Part shown: piece after piece, positions 42,193 through 52,100 of the stretch
Position numbering within the stretch: the stretch's first letter is position 1
Layout: each line of letters begins with the position of its first letter
Source of the DNA: Lentzea aerocolonigenes
GTDB lineage: Bacteria > Actinomycetota > Actinomycetes > Mycobacteriales > Pseudonocardiaceae
DNA: 64,000 bases
Assembly: GCF_000974445.1 (NCBI RefSeq)
Contig: NZ_BBOJ01000012.1
Location: 248,001-312,000, forward strand
Direction: 5' to 3'
Notes under the pieces: generated by a model
The model's input: only the letters and a program-made list of their open reading frames with translations
Databases searched by the model: none
What the model was told of the DNA's origin: nothing
Translations under genes and position numbers: made by a program

Positions 42193-42445
42193 GAGCCGTG
42201 ATGTGGTCGACGAGACGGCCCACGGACATCGCCATGATCTCGTCGATGTCCATGTCCGCGAGGAACGCCACGAGGTCGACGCCGTAGTGGGCGTTGAGCT
42301 TGTCCGCCAGCGCGACGAACTCGATCGACTCCAGCCCCAGGTCGTCGCTGAACGTGGTGTCGCGGGTGATCTCCACGCCCAGCAGGAAGTCTGCCCCGAC
42401 CACCTCGGTGATCAGCTTGGCGACCTGCTGCAGCACCTCGTCCAT
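42185..42445 (-). CDS. Discrete acyl carrier protein
   Basis: Protein of 86 aa. The phosphopantetheine motif is LGLESIEFV, with the modified Ser about residue 39; helix II/III region DKLNAHYGVDLVAFL. ATG at 42445 shares one base with the stop of the KS-AT-DH gene (TGATG). Its motif differs from the LSIDSIKR type of the PKS-embedded ACPs, which suggests a distinct job, for example loading, tailoring or handing the chain to the hydrolase. Confidence 0.88.
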   Translation of the reverse strand: MDEVLQQVAKLITEVVGADFLLGVEITRDTTFSDDLGLESIEFVALADKLNAHYGVDLVAFLADMDIDEIMAMSVGRLVDHITARV

Positions 42446-45400
42446 CAGTTCTCCGTCCTCACCCTGGCTGCTGCAATTCCTCGTTCCGCGACGACCTCGA
42501 CCCGCGGCACGGCGAACGCGCCGCGCACCCGGCCCGAGACGTCGACGGTCAGTTCCGCCGGGTAGATCGGCCCGGCCCCGCGGTCCCACAGCCACGCGCG
42601 CACGGCGTCCTTCGCCGCGATCACGCGCAGCAGCCAGTCCCGTTGCGCGGGCACGTCCAGCTCGCCGTAGTGCCGTCTCTCGGTCGAGTTCAGATACCGG
42701 CGCATGATCAGGTCACGGGTGGCGCTGTCGGACCAGTTCTCCACGACCCGCAACCACTCGTCGTCGCGAGTGGACAGCATTTCGGTGCCCGGCTTGAGCT
42801 TGACCTGCCAGATCCGGTCGTCCGTGGTGAACCGGCGGGTGGTCCAGCCGGTGATGCGGCACCACAACTCGCCGTTCACGGTCAGCTCGGCGTCGGCGAC
42901 CATCTCCTGGGCGGTCACCTCGCGGATCCAGGCCGTGCACCGGACGTCACCGGTGGGAGCGGGTCCGCTGAACGAGACCTGCTCGATCCCGGTCGGCAGC
43001 ACGGTCTGGTCCTCCGTGCGGCTGACCTGCATCCAGTGCCCGATCAGCTGCCCGGCGCTGTCCAGCAACGCGCCGGGCGCGGGCAACGGCGTGAGCACGC
43101 CCGCGATCCCGTTGTCCGCCAGGCAGTCGATCTTCGTGACGCCCGCGAACGCCGGCCCGTGGAACATCCAGTTGTCGCTGTACAGCTCCTGGGCCGACAC
43201 GGGAGCCTCACGGACGCCCTGGAGCTCCTTGCCGACCGGCTGCACGGCGACCGGCGCCATCAGCACGACGCCCTCGGCGTAGTCGCCGACCTTCACGACG
43301 ACGCGGTCGGGGCCTTCGGCGCGGGCGGAGACCTTCACGGTCGTCGCGGGCAGTGCGGTGAGCCAGCGCTTGGCCTTCACCTGCGCGAACCCGTGCACGG
43401 TGCCGCCGGTGAGCCTGCGCGCGGCGTCCGCGAACACCTCCAGCAGACCGGTCGCGGGCACGATCGGGAACCCGTCGGAGAGGTCGGTCCAGCCGGGCGG
43501 CTGCGGGAACACCGAGTGGTCGACGAGCTCCGGCATGGTGCGCAACGAGAACTCGCGGGTGAACCCGGCCTCGTTCGGCCGCAGCGCGCTGACGACCTCG
43601 CGGGCGACGGCGTTGGTGTGGGCGAGCAACGCGTTGACCGCGGCCGACATGGGGGTGTCGTCGGCGACCAGCGCCGGTTCCGCGCCGAGCGGGTCGACCT
43701 TGATCTTCGGCGTGCCGAGCCGCAGCTTGACCTTGTGCGCCGTGCCGCGCTTGAGCCCGAACGCCCACAACGCTTCCGGCGCGATGTCCGCGTTCACGGC
43801 GACGTGCGGCCGGTCGGACAACGTGTCGCCGACGAACCCCGGCAGACTTCCCTGTCCGATCTGGACGAACGCGCGGAAACCGGCCTGGTGCAGCCGTTCC
43901 AGCAGCGGCCGGAACCGCACGGGCTCGACGAGGTGGCGCAGGACCAGCTCGCGCACGTCGTCCGCGCGCATCGGTTCGAGGGAGTTGGCCGACCACACCG
44001 GGACGTCCGACTCGCGGACCGGCAGCCGGTCGAGCATCTCCCTGGCCTGCCCCAGGTACGGAGCGAGAGCCGGGGTGTGGAAGCCCGTGCGGAACGGCAT
44101 CAGCTGCGCCATCACGCCGCCTGCCTTGAGCTTCTCCAGCACCCGTTCGAGGTCGTCGATCGGACCGCAGATCACCGACTGGTGCGGGCAGTTGTCGTGG
44201 CTGATCGTCACGCTCTCGGTGAGGTACTGCTCGGCCGTGTCGGCCGAGCATCCCAGTGCGGCGTAAGCGATGTCGACGACTGCCACCGCGCCAGGCCCGA
44301 GCGCGCCGACGAACTCGTCGATCGTCGGATAGATGCCGCCGACGACCATGGCGGTCCACTCGCCCATGCTGTGCCCGGCGAGCGCGCCGGGCGTGATGCC
44401 GAGCGCCATCAGCTCACGGGCCTCGCGGCGACCGTCCTGCAGCAGCGCCACGGCGTGGTCGACGACCTCACCGCTGAACTCGCGTTCGAAGCCGGGGAAC
44501 AGGAACGCGACCTGGTCCGTGCTGGTCACCAACGGCTGCGGCGAGAACCAGATGTCGTGCCGCCCCGGCCACGCCTTGCCCTGGGCGAGCACGCGTTCGG
44601 CGAGCTTGAGCTTGCGTTCGTCCGGGTTGCCGACGGTGAGCCGGAACGCGCGGTCGGCGCTGGACGTGCGGCGTTGTTTCAGCGCCCTGGCCAGTTCCTC
44701 CGCGGTGTCGGCGGCGAACGTCATGACGGGCTTGCGGGGCTTGGCGATCGTGTGGCCGTCGAGGACGGCGTGTGCGTTGATCCCGCCGAACCCGAACGCG
44801 TTCACGACCGCGCGGTGCGGCCCGCTCCACTCGCGGGCGGTCGTCACCGGCGTGAACCTGGTGCCCTGCAACGAGCTGTGCGGCTTCTCGACGTGCAGCG
44901 TGGGCGGCAGCGTGTTGTGGTGCAGGGCGAGGGCGGCCTTGATCAGGCCGGCCATCCCGGCGGCGGGCATGGCGTGGCCGATCATCGACTTCACCGTGCC
45001 GATGCCGATCTCGTCGCCCTGGTCGCCGAACGCGTTGATCATCGTCTGCAGCTCGGCGGCGTCACCGGCGGGCGTCGCGGTGCCGTGGGCCTCGATCAAC
45101 CCCGGTGAGCTCTCGTGCGGGTCGAGACCGGCGTTGGCCCACGCCCGCCGCACGGCGAGGAGCTGGCCGTCCGGGTTCGGCGTCATCATGCTGGTCGCGC
45201 GGCCGTCGCTCGCGGTGCCGATGCCGCGGATCACCGCGTAGACGCGTTCGTCGCCGACGTCTTCGAGGCGCTTCAGCACGACCATGCCGACGCCCTCGGA
45301 CAGCAGCGTGCCGTCGGCGCTCGCGTCGAACGGCCGGATGCGCTCGCTCGGGCTCAACGCGCGGAGCTGGGTGAACACGCTCCACAACGTCGGGTGGTGG

Positions 45401-46110
45401 CAGACGTGGACGGCGCCGGCGAGCATGGCGTCCGCGCGGCCCTCCTGGAGCTCGCGGACGGCGTGCTCGACGGCGACCAGCCCGGACGCGCAGGCCGCGT
45501 CGACCGTGTAGGCCGTGCCCTTGAGGTCGAACCGGTTGGCGATCCGCGACGCCGCGAGGTTCGGGACCAGCCCGATCGACGCCTCCGGCTGCTCGGGCCC
45601 CAGCCGGTCCCGGATGGCTTTCCTGACCGTGGTCAGGTCCGCGCCCGCCAGGTTCGGGAACAGGTCCCGCACCACGGACACGACCTCGTCGGCGAGCCGG
45701 ACGCGCTGGTCGAGCCGCGCGCAACCGGGCGTGAGGTAGCCGCCGCGGCCGACGACCACGCCGACGCGGTCCCGGTCGGGAAGCGCTGCTTCACCGCCCG
45801 CGTCCGCGATGGCCTCCGCGGCCGTGGCGAGCGCGAGCAGCTGGTCGGGTTCCGCGCCGTCCACTGTGGACGGCATGATGCCGAACCTGGTGGGGTCGAA
45901 CTCCGCCAGGTCGTCGACGAAACCGCCCTTGCGGCAGTAGAACCTGTCGCCGGTGGTGCTGTCCTGGTCGTAGTACGTGGCCGGGTCCCAGCGGCCGGGC
46001 GGGATCTGCCCGATCGCGTCGACGCCGGAGACGATGTTGCGCCAGAACGTCGTGGCGTCGGGAGCACCGGGGAAGACGGCACCGATCCCGACGATCGCTA
46101 TGCCTCCCAT
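42445..46110 (-). CDS. PUFA-like PKS subunit 2: KS-AT-DH with PPTase-like C-terminus
   Basis: Protein of 1,221 aa. KS (1-about 430) with active Cys207 in DAACASG, EAHGTATPAGD and GTVKSMIGHAMPAAGMAG, so all three catalytic residues are present. AT (about 500-790) with GHSMGEW, Ser581. Double-hotdog DH (850-1090) with catalytic His865 in VDHSVFPQ, followed by PIVPATGLLEVF, and Asp1017 in LLDSAGQLIGHW. The C-terminal 100 aa (WLLRVIAAKDAVRAWL...YPAELTVDV) resemble the PPTase-type tail of some enediyne/PUFA-like synthases but no GxDxE metal motif is seen, so it looks truncated. ATG at 46110 overlaps subunit 1 by 13 nt. It probably works iteratively with subunit 1, supplying the dehydratase that subunit 1 lacks. 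Confidence 0.88.
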   Translation of the reverse strand: MGGIAIVGIGAVFPGAPDATTFWRNIVSGVDAIGQIPPGRWDPATYYDQDSTTGDRFYCRKGGFVDDLAEFDPTRFGIMPSTVDGAEPDQLLALATAAEAIADAGGEAALPDRDRVGVVVGRGGYLTPGCARLDQRVRLADEVVSVVRDLFPNLAGADLTTVRKAIRDRLGPEQPEASIGLVPNLAASRIANRFDLKGTAYTVDAACASGLVAVEHAVRELQEGRADAMLAGAVHVCHHPTLWSVFTQLRALSPSERIRPFDASADGTLLSEGVGMVVLKRLEDVGDERVYAVIRGIGTASDGRATSMMTPNPDGQLLAVRRAWANAGLDPHESSPGLIEAHGTATPAGDAAELQTMINAFGDQGDEIGIGTVKSMIGHAMPAAGMAGLIKAALALHHNTLPPTLHVEKPHSSLQGTRFTPVTTAREWSGPHRAVVNAFGFGGINAHAVLDGHTIAKPRKPVMTFAADTAEELARALKQRRTSSADRAFRLTVGNPDERKLKLAERVLAQGKAWPGRHDIWFSPQPLVTSTDQVAFLFPGFEREFSGEVVDHAVALLQDGRREARELMALGITPGALAGHSMGEWTAMVVGGIYPTIDEFVGALGPGAVAVVDIAYAALGCSADTAEQYLTESVTISHDNCPHQSVICGPIDDLERVLEKLKAGGVMAQLMPFRTGFHTPALAPYLGQAREMLDRLPVRESDVPVWSANSLEPMRADDVRELVLRHLVEPVRFRPLLERLHQAGFRAFVQIGQGSLPGFVGDTLSDRPHVAVNADIAPEALWAFGLKRGTAHKVKLRLGTPKIKVDPLGAEPALVADDTPMSAAVNALLAHTNAVAREVVSALRPNEAGFTREFSLRTMPELVDHSVFPQPPGWTDLSDGFPIVPATGLLEVFADAARRLTGGTVHGFAQVKAKRWLTALPATTVKVSARAEGPDRVVVKVGDYAEGVVLMAPVAVQPVGKELQGVREAPVSAQELYSDNWMFHGPAFAGVTKIDCLADNGIAGVLTPLPAPGALLDSAGQLIGHWMQVSRTEDQTVLPTGIEQVSFSGPAPTGDVRCTAWIREVTAQEMVADAELTVNGELWCRITGWTTRRFTTDDRIWQVKLKPGTEMLSTRDDEWLRVVENWSDSATRDLIMRRYLNSTERRHYGELDVPAQRDWLLRVIAAKDAVRAWLWDRGAGPIYPAELTVDVSGRVRGAFAVPRVEVVAERGIAAARVRTEN

Positions 46111-49100
46111 CGGTAGACCACCTGCACGTCCTGACCGTTCGCGATCTCGTTCAGCAACGCGTCGACGCCCAGCTGCGGCTCGATGAGCGGGATGCCGCGG
46201 CGCGCGTACTCGTCGGCGAGCCCGACGGCCATGCCCGCACCGGCCCAGGGACCCCAGTCGATGGCGACGACCCGCCGTTGGGTGCCCCAGAACCTGGCCA
46301 GGCGGTCGAGCGCGTCGTTCGCCGCCGAGTAGTCGGCCTGGCCGCGGTTGCCGAACACCCCGCTGACGCTGCCGAAGAGCACCAGGAAGCCGTCCGTGCC
46401 AGAGATGTCGAACGCCTTGGCGCCGTTGACCTTCGTCGCCCAGACGCGGTCGAACGACTCCTGGGTCTTGTCCGCGATCAGCTTGTCGTCCAGTACCCCG
46501 GCGCCGTGGATGACACCGTCGAGGCGGCCGAACCTGGCCTTGATGTCGTCGACGACCTTGCCCACGGCGTCGGCGTCGGTGACGTCGCACTCGTGGTACC
46601 GCACGCTGGAGGCCTTGGCGCGCAACCGTTCCAGGGTCTGGCGGACCTCGCGTTCGGCGAGGACCTTGCGGGCCTTGGCAGGGACGTTGTCCTTCTCCCC
46701 CAGCTCGAACAACGCCTTCACGAGCTCGGGTTCGGTCGTGGCGTGGCTGAGCCTGTGGTCTTCCGGTGCGATCGGGGTGCGGCCGATCAGCTCGATGTGG
46801 CACCCGGTGCGTTCGGCCAGAGCTGCGGCCGCCAACGCCGTGATGCCGCGGGCGCCGCCGGTCAGCAGCACGACGCTGTCCGCGTTGAGATCGAGGACAG
46901 CGGTGTCCAGTTCCGCGGGAACCGCGTCGATGACCTGGCGCCTGCCCGCCTGGTAGCCGACGACGGCCGGTCCCGGCCCGATCTCGGCGAGGAGCGCGGT
47001 GGCGATGTCGCGGTGGCTTTCCTTGGTGTTGACGTCGACCGCACGCACCACGAGGTCCGGGTACTCCAGTGCGGCCGTGCGGATCAGGCCGTGCAGGCCG
47101 ATGTCCGCGGGCAGCTCGTCGGGCGTGTGGTCGAAGCCGAACGTGCCGCCGCCGGTGGTCACCACGACGAGGTTGACGTTCCCGGTCACGCAGGCCTTGA
47201 CCTCGCTGAACGCTTCCGGCAGCCGTGCGCCGAGCCTGACCACGACGTCGATCCCGGTCAGGTCGTCCGGAAACGCCGGCTCGATGCGCGGACGGGCGGT
47301 GTGGCGTTCGAGGAGGTCGGCCAGTTCGAGACCGATGCCGTTGTCGTCGATGATCAGCACGGTCTTGCCGGTGAGGTCGGCGGGCTGTGCAGGTTCGAGT
47401 GGGACGACCTGGGGAACCAGCCGCACGAGGCGGCCGGGGGCGAGGGCCGGTGCCGGGGTGAGGGCGGGAGCGGAGGTGTCCCCGAACCAGCCGACGATCC
47501 CGTCGATCGTCTTCAGCTGCGCCAGCTCGTCGACCGACCCCGTCGCCCCCAGCTCGGAGGCCAGCTCTCCCACGATCTCCGCGCGCTTGATCGAGTCGAT
47601 CGACAGGTCGGCTTCCAGGTCCAGCCCCGGCTGGAGCATCTCCACCGGGTACCCCGTGCGGGTGCTGATCGTCCGCAGCACGACCGCCCGGACGTCCTTC
47701 CCCGGAGCGCTGACCGGGGCGGCGGCACCGAACCAGCCGACGATGCCCTCGATCGTCTTGAGCTGCGCGAGCTCGTCCACCGAACCCGCCGCGCCCAGCT
47801 CGGCCACCAGTTCGCCGACGATCTCGGTGCGCTTGATCGAGTCGATCGACAGGTCGGCTTCGAGGTCGAGCCCGGGTTGGAGCATCTCCACCGGATAGCC
47901 CGTGCGGGTGCTGATCGTCCGCAGCACCACGGTCGCGACGTCCTCCTGGGGCGCCGCCACCGGAACCACCACGGTCTGCTCGATCACCGGCAGCGGCGCG
48001 GGAACCGCCGCGGGCGCGGTGCCGAGGTAGCTCAGCAGCACGTCGCGCTGGGCGCTGACCGCGTCCCGCATGCCGTCCAGGAACTTCTCGACGATCTCGT
48101 CGCGTCCCAGTCCCGATCCCACGCGCAGGGCCGGGAACTCCGTCGCGGGCCGGAGCCCACCGGGCAGTGCGTCGCCGTTCGCGTCCCGCACGAGTCCTCC
48201 ATCCACGTACCAGGACGGCCGTTGCGGCACGGTCGTCGCCGGTTCGGCCCTGTCCTCGAACAGCGGCGCGGCGTCCACCTCGACGCCCGCGACCGCGAGC
48301 TCCGCCATCGTGCGCAGGAACGTCACGTGGTCGTCGCAGCGCAACGCCCGGTGCGGCCGGTCGCCGAGTGTCTTGCCCACCAACGACGTCAGCACGCCAC
48401 CGGGCCCGGCCTCGACGAAGATCCGCGCGCCCGCCGCGTACATCGACTCGATCTGGTCCACGAACCGGACCCGGCCCGCGAGCTGCGCGGACAGGCCGTC
48501 CCGGACGTCGGTGTGCGGCTCGGCGGTGACGTTCGACCAGACCGGGAAGGACGTCTCACCGATCGGCGTGGCCGCGAGACGTGCCGCGAACCGGTCGCGA
48601 GCGCCCGCCATCAACTGGCTGTGGAACGCGGCGGCGACCGGGATGTTCTTGACCGTCAGCCCGGCGTTCTTCAGCAGCTCCACGGCGTTGTGCACGGCCC
48701 CGGTCGGTCCGGAGATCACGACCTGCTCGGGCGCGTTGTGGTTGGCCACCACGACGTCCGGCGGCAGCAGCGCCTCGACCTCGGCGAGCGGCGCGGACAC
48801 CGCGGCCATCGTGCCGGGATCATCGCCGACGGCCTCCAGCATCGCCTCGGCACGAGCCGCGCTCAGCTGCAGCAGTTCGGCAGCGTCGAAGGCACCCGCC
48901 GCGGCCAACGCGACGAGCTCGCCGTAGCTGTGCCCACCGGCCAGATCCGGCCGCACACCAACGGAATCGAGCAGCGCGGTGACCATCAGCCCCGCGATGC
49001 CGAGCGTCGGCTGGGCGTTGCGCGTGTCCGTGATCTCCGCACGCTGCCGGGAGACGTCCTCGGCCGTGAGCGCGGCCGGCGGGTACATCACCCGTTCGTA

Positions 49101-52100
49101 GCGAGCGTCGACGAAGTCCTTCAGCCGTGGGAAAGCCGTGACGAGGTCGAGCAGCATTCCCGGTCGCTGGCTGCCCTGGCCGGGGTACAGGAACGCGATC
49201 TTCGGCCGTTCACCCGACCGCAGCCGGACCACGTCACTCGACCGCCACGCCTCGACGTCCGCCAGCGCGTCGCGGAGGCTCTCGTGATCGCTCACCACGA
49301 AGACGGCCTGAACCGTTCCTTCACCGCACGCCGCGGCCAACGAGCGCAACGGCGTGCGGGGGTCTACGAGTGCGGCGAGGCGGGCGGCTTCTCGTTGTGC
49401 CGCAGCCTGATCGTCGCCGCGAATCAGGAACAGTTCGGCGGGCCAGACCGTCAGGCCGTGGCGCGGCTCGTCGGCGCCGGTGTAGCCCGCGAGCACGGTG
49501 TGGAAGTTCGTTCCGCCGAACCCGAACGCGCTCACGCCCGCGACCCGGTTGCCGCTCGCCCACGTGCGGTGGCCGAAGGTGAACGGGCTGGTCCGCGAGT
49601 CCCAGAAAGCGTTGGGCTGCTTGACGTGCAACGTGCCGGGCCGCACGCCGGTGTGCACGGCGAGCGCCGCCTTGATCACTCCGGCCAGGCCCGCGGCGCA
49701 CTTGGTGTGGCCGATCTGCGACTTGACCGAGCCGATCGTGCAGGTACCGGGTTCGACGCCGGAGAACATCTCCGTCAGCGACGCCAGCTCCGTGCGGTCG
49801 CCGACGACGGTTCCCGTGCCGTGCGCCTCGACCAGGCCGACGTCGGTGACCGGCACACCCGCCGCCGCGTAGGCACGTTTGAGGGCCCGCTGCTGGCCTT
49901 CCGGACGTGGCGCGGTGAGGCCCCTCGCCCGGCCGTCGCTCGACGCGCCGATGCCCTTGATCACCGCGTAGACGCGGTCGCCGTCCCGTTCGGCGTCTTC
50001 GAGCCGCTTGAGGACCACGCAGGCCACGCCCTCGCCGAGCGCGATGCCGTCGGCCGTCGAGTCGAACGTCGCGCAGCGGCCCTGGGCGGACAGGGCTTTC
50101 ACCGAGGCGAACATCTGGTAGTCGTGCGCGCTGTTGTGCAGGTCGACAGCACCGCACAGCACCATGTCGCTGGTGCCGCCGACGAGCTCCTTGCACGCCA
50201 CGTCGAGCGCGGCGAGGCTGGACGCGCAGGCGGCGTCGACGGTGTAGTTCGCGCCGCCGAGGTCGAGCCGGTTCGCGACCCGTCCGGCGATCACGTTGCC
50301 GAGCACGCCGGGGAACGAGTCCTCGGTGAGCTTCGGCAGGTGGTCGTCCAGGCCGCGGACGCCCAGCGCGGGCAGCGCGGTGCGGACCGTGTAGGCGTTC
50401 GCGAGGTCGGCACCGGCCTCGGCGCCGAAGATCACCGACGTGCGTTCGCGGTCGAACACGCGCGTCGCGTAGCCGGCGTCCTTGAGCGCCTGGGCCGAGA
50501 CCTCCAGTGCCAGCAGCTGGGCCGGTTCGATCGAGGTCAGCGAGGCGGGCGGGATGCCGTAGGCGAGCGGGTCGAACGCCGTGCGCGGGAGGAAGCCGCC
50601 CCAGCGGAACGGGCTGTCGTAGCGTTCCGGCGACCAGCGGTCCAGCGGGATCTCGGTGATGGAGTCGGTGCCTTTGAGCACGTTCGCCCAGAACTCGGCG
50701 ACGTCGTGCGCACCCGGCATGATCGCGGCCATGCCGACGATGGCGACGTCCAGCGGTTCCGGTTCGACGGTGTCCGCGCCGGTCTCGGGCAGCACGCCGG
50801 AGACGATGTCCTCGTGCAGCTCCGCGATCGTGGTGGTCTCGGAGCGCAGCGTCGCGACCTGGCCGATCATGAACATGCCTTCGCGGCGTTGCTCGTCCTC
50901 GCCGACCGCCTTCAGGCCCTGCTCATCGCGCACGAGACCGCGGCTCGCGAGCCGCAGCCGTCCGAGGTTGAGCTGTTCGAGCCGTTCCCAGCTCTCCTGC
51001 TTCGGCAGTCCGGCCAGCTCTTTCCGCGCCTGCTCGAACGTGTCCACATAGGACGACTGCGCGCACCGGACCGCGTGGCCGGGCGAGGTCTCCAGCAGTG
51101 CGGTGTCCTCGCACTCGATCGCGACCTGCTGGAACACCGGCTGGATCGCGCCGTGCGTGACGGCTTCCTCGGTGAACAGGTAGGCCGTGCCGACGAGGAC
51201 GCCGATCGCCGCTCCCCGTGCCGCGAGCGGTGCGGTCATCGCGGAGATCATCGCGGCCGACCGGGCGTCGTGGATGCCGCCCGCGAAGAGCGCGACGACG
51301 TCCTTCTCGCGCCCCTTGAGCACGTCGATCTGCTGCTGCCACAACGTGAAGCTGGTCCGAGGGCCGGTGTGCCCGCCGCACTCCGAGCCCTCGAAGACGA
51401 ACTTGCGCGCGCCCTCGTCGAGGAACCTGCGCAGCAACGCGGGTGATGGCACGTGCAGGAACGCCTCAATGCCGGCGTCTTCGAGCTCGCGTGCCTGCGC
51501 GGGCGTGCCACCGGCGACGATCGCGTACTTCGGCCGTGTGGCCAGCACGGCCTCCATCTGCCTCGCGCGGAGCTCCGGCGGCGCGAAACCGAGCAGACCC
51601 ACTCCCCACGGCCGGTCACCGAGCTTCTCGGCGGTGTGGTCGAGCAGCTCGCGGACGGCCGCGCCCTCCATCAACGCGAGCGCGAGGAACGGCAGCGCAC
51701 CACCTTCGGCGACGGCCGCGGCGAACGCCGGTTGGTCGCTGACCCGCGTCATCGGACCTTGCGCGATCGGGTAGCGCAAGCCGGGAACACGTTCGCAGAA
51801 CGCCCCGCCTGCACGGATCGCGCGGTGCTCACCCGCCAGGGTGAGATTCTCGCGAATGCCCCGCTGAATGGCGCCGACGACGCCTCCAACGGTTCCAAAC
51901 GAGGTACGGTTGAATTCGGCGAACGCGCCTTCCTGACCTATTTCCAGCGCGTTCTGCCGAACATGCACGCGTAACCCGTCGTTCACGACCGTGTCGGCGC
52001 CGTCCATCATCCGGACCGCGTTGACAATTTCACCGGAAATCTGTTTTCGAACCTCCGCGACCAGGGTGAGCTGGCCTTCCAGCACCACTCCGCGCGCCCC

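Noticed and set aside
46098..46110. Possible single fused PKS gene across the subunit boundary
   Set aside because: A clear TAG stop at 46098-46100 and a separate ATG at 46110 with a fresh KS start show two proteins with a 13-nt overlap.
42445..46110. Subunit 2 KS as a chain-length factor (inactive KS)
   Set aside because: The active Cys and both His motifs are present, so it should be a working ketosynthase.
46278..51446. Long plus-strand open frame opposite PKS subunit 1
   Set aside because: Composition is Arg/Asp/Gln-rich with no domain; it is the mirror of the KS-AT-ACP coding frame.
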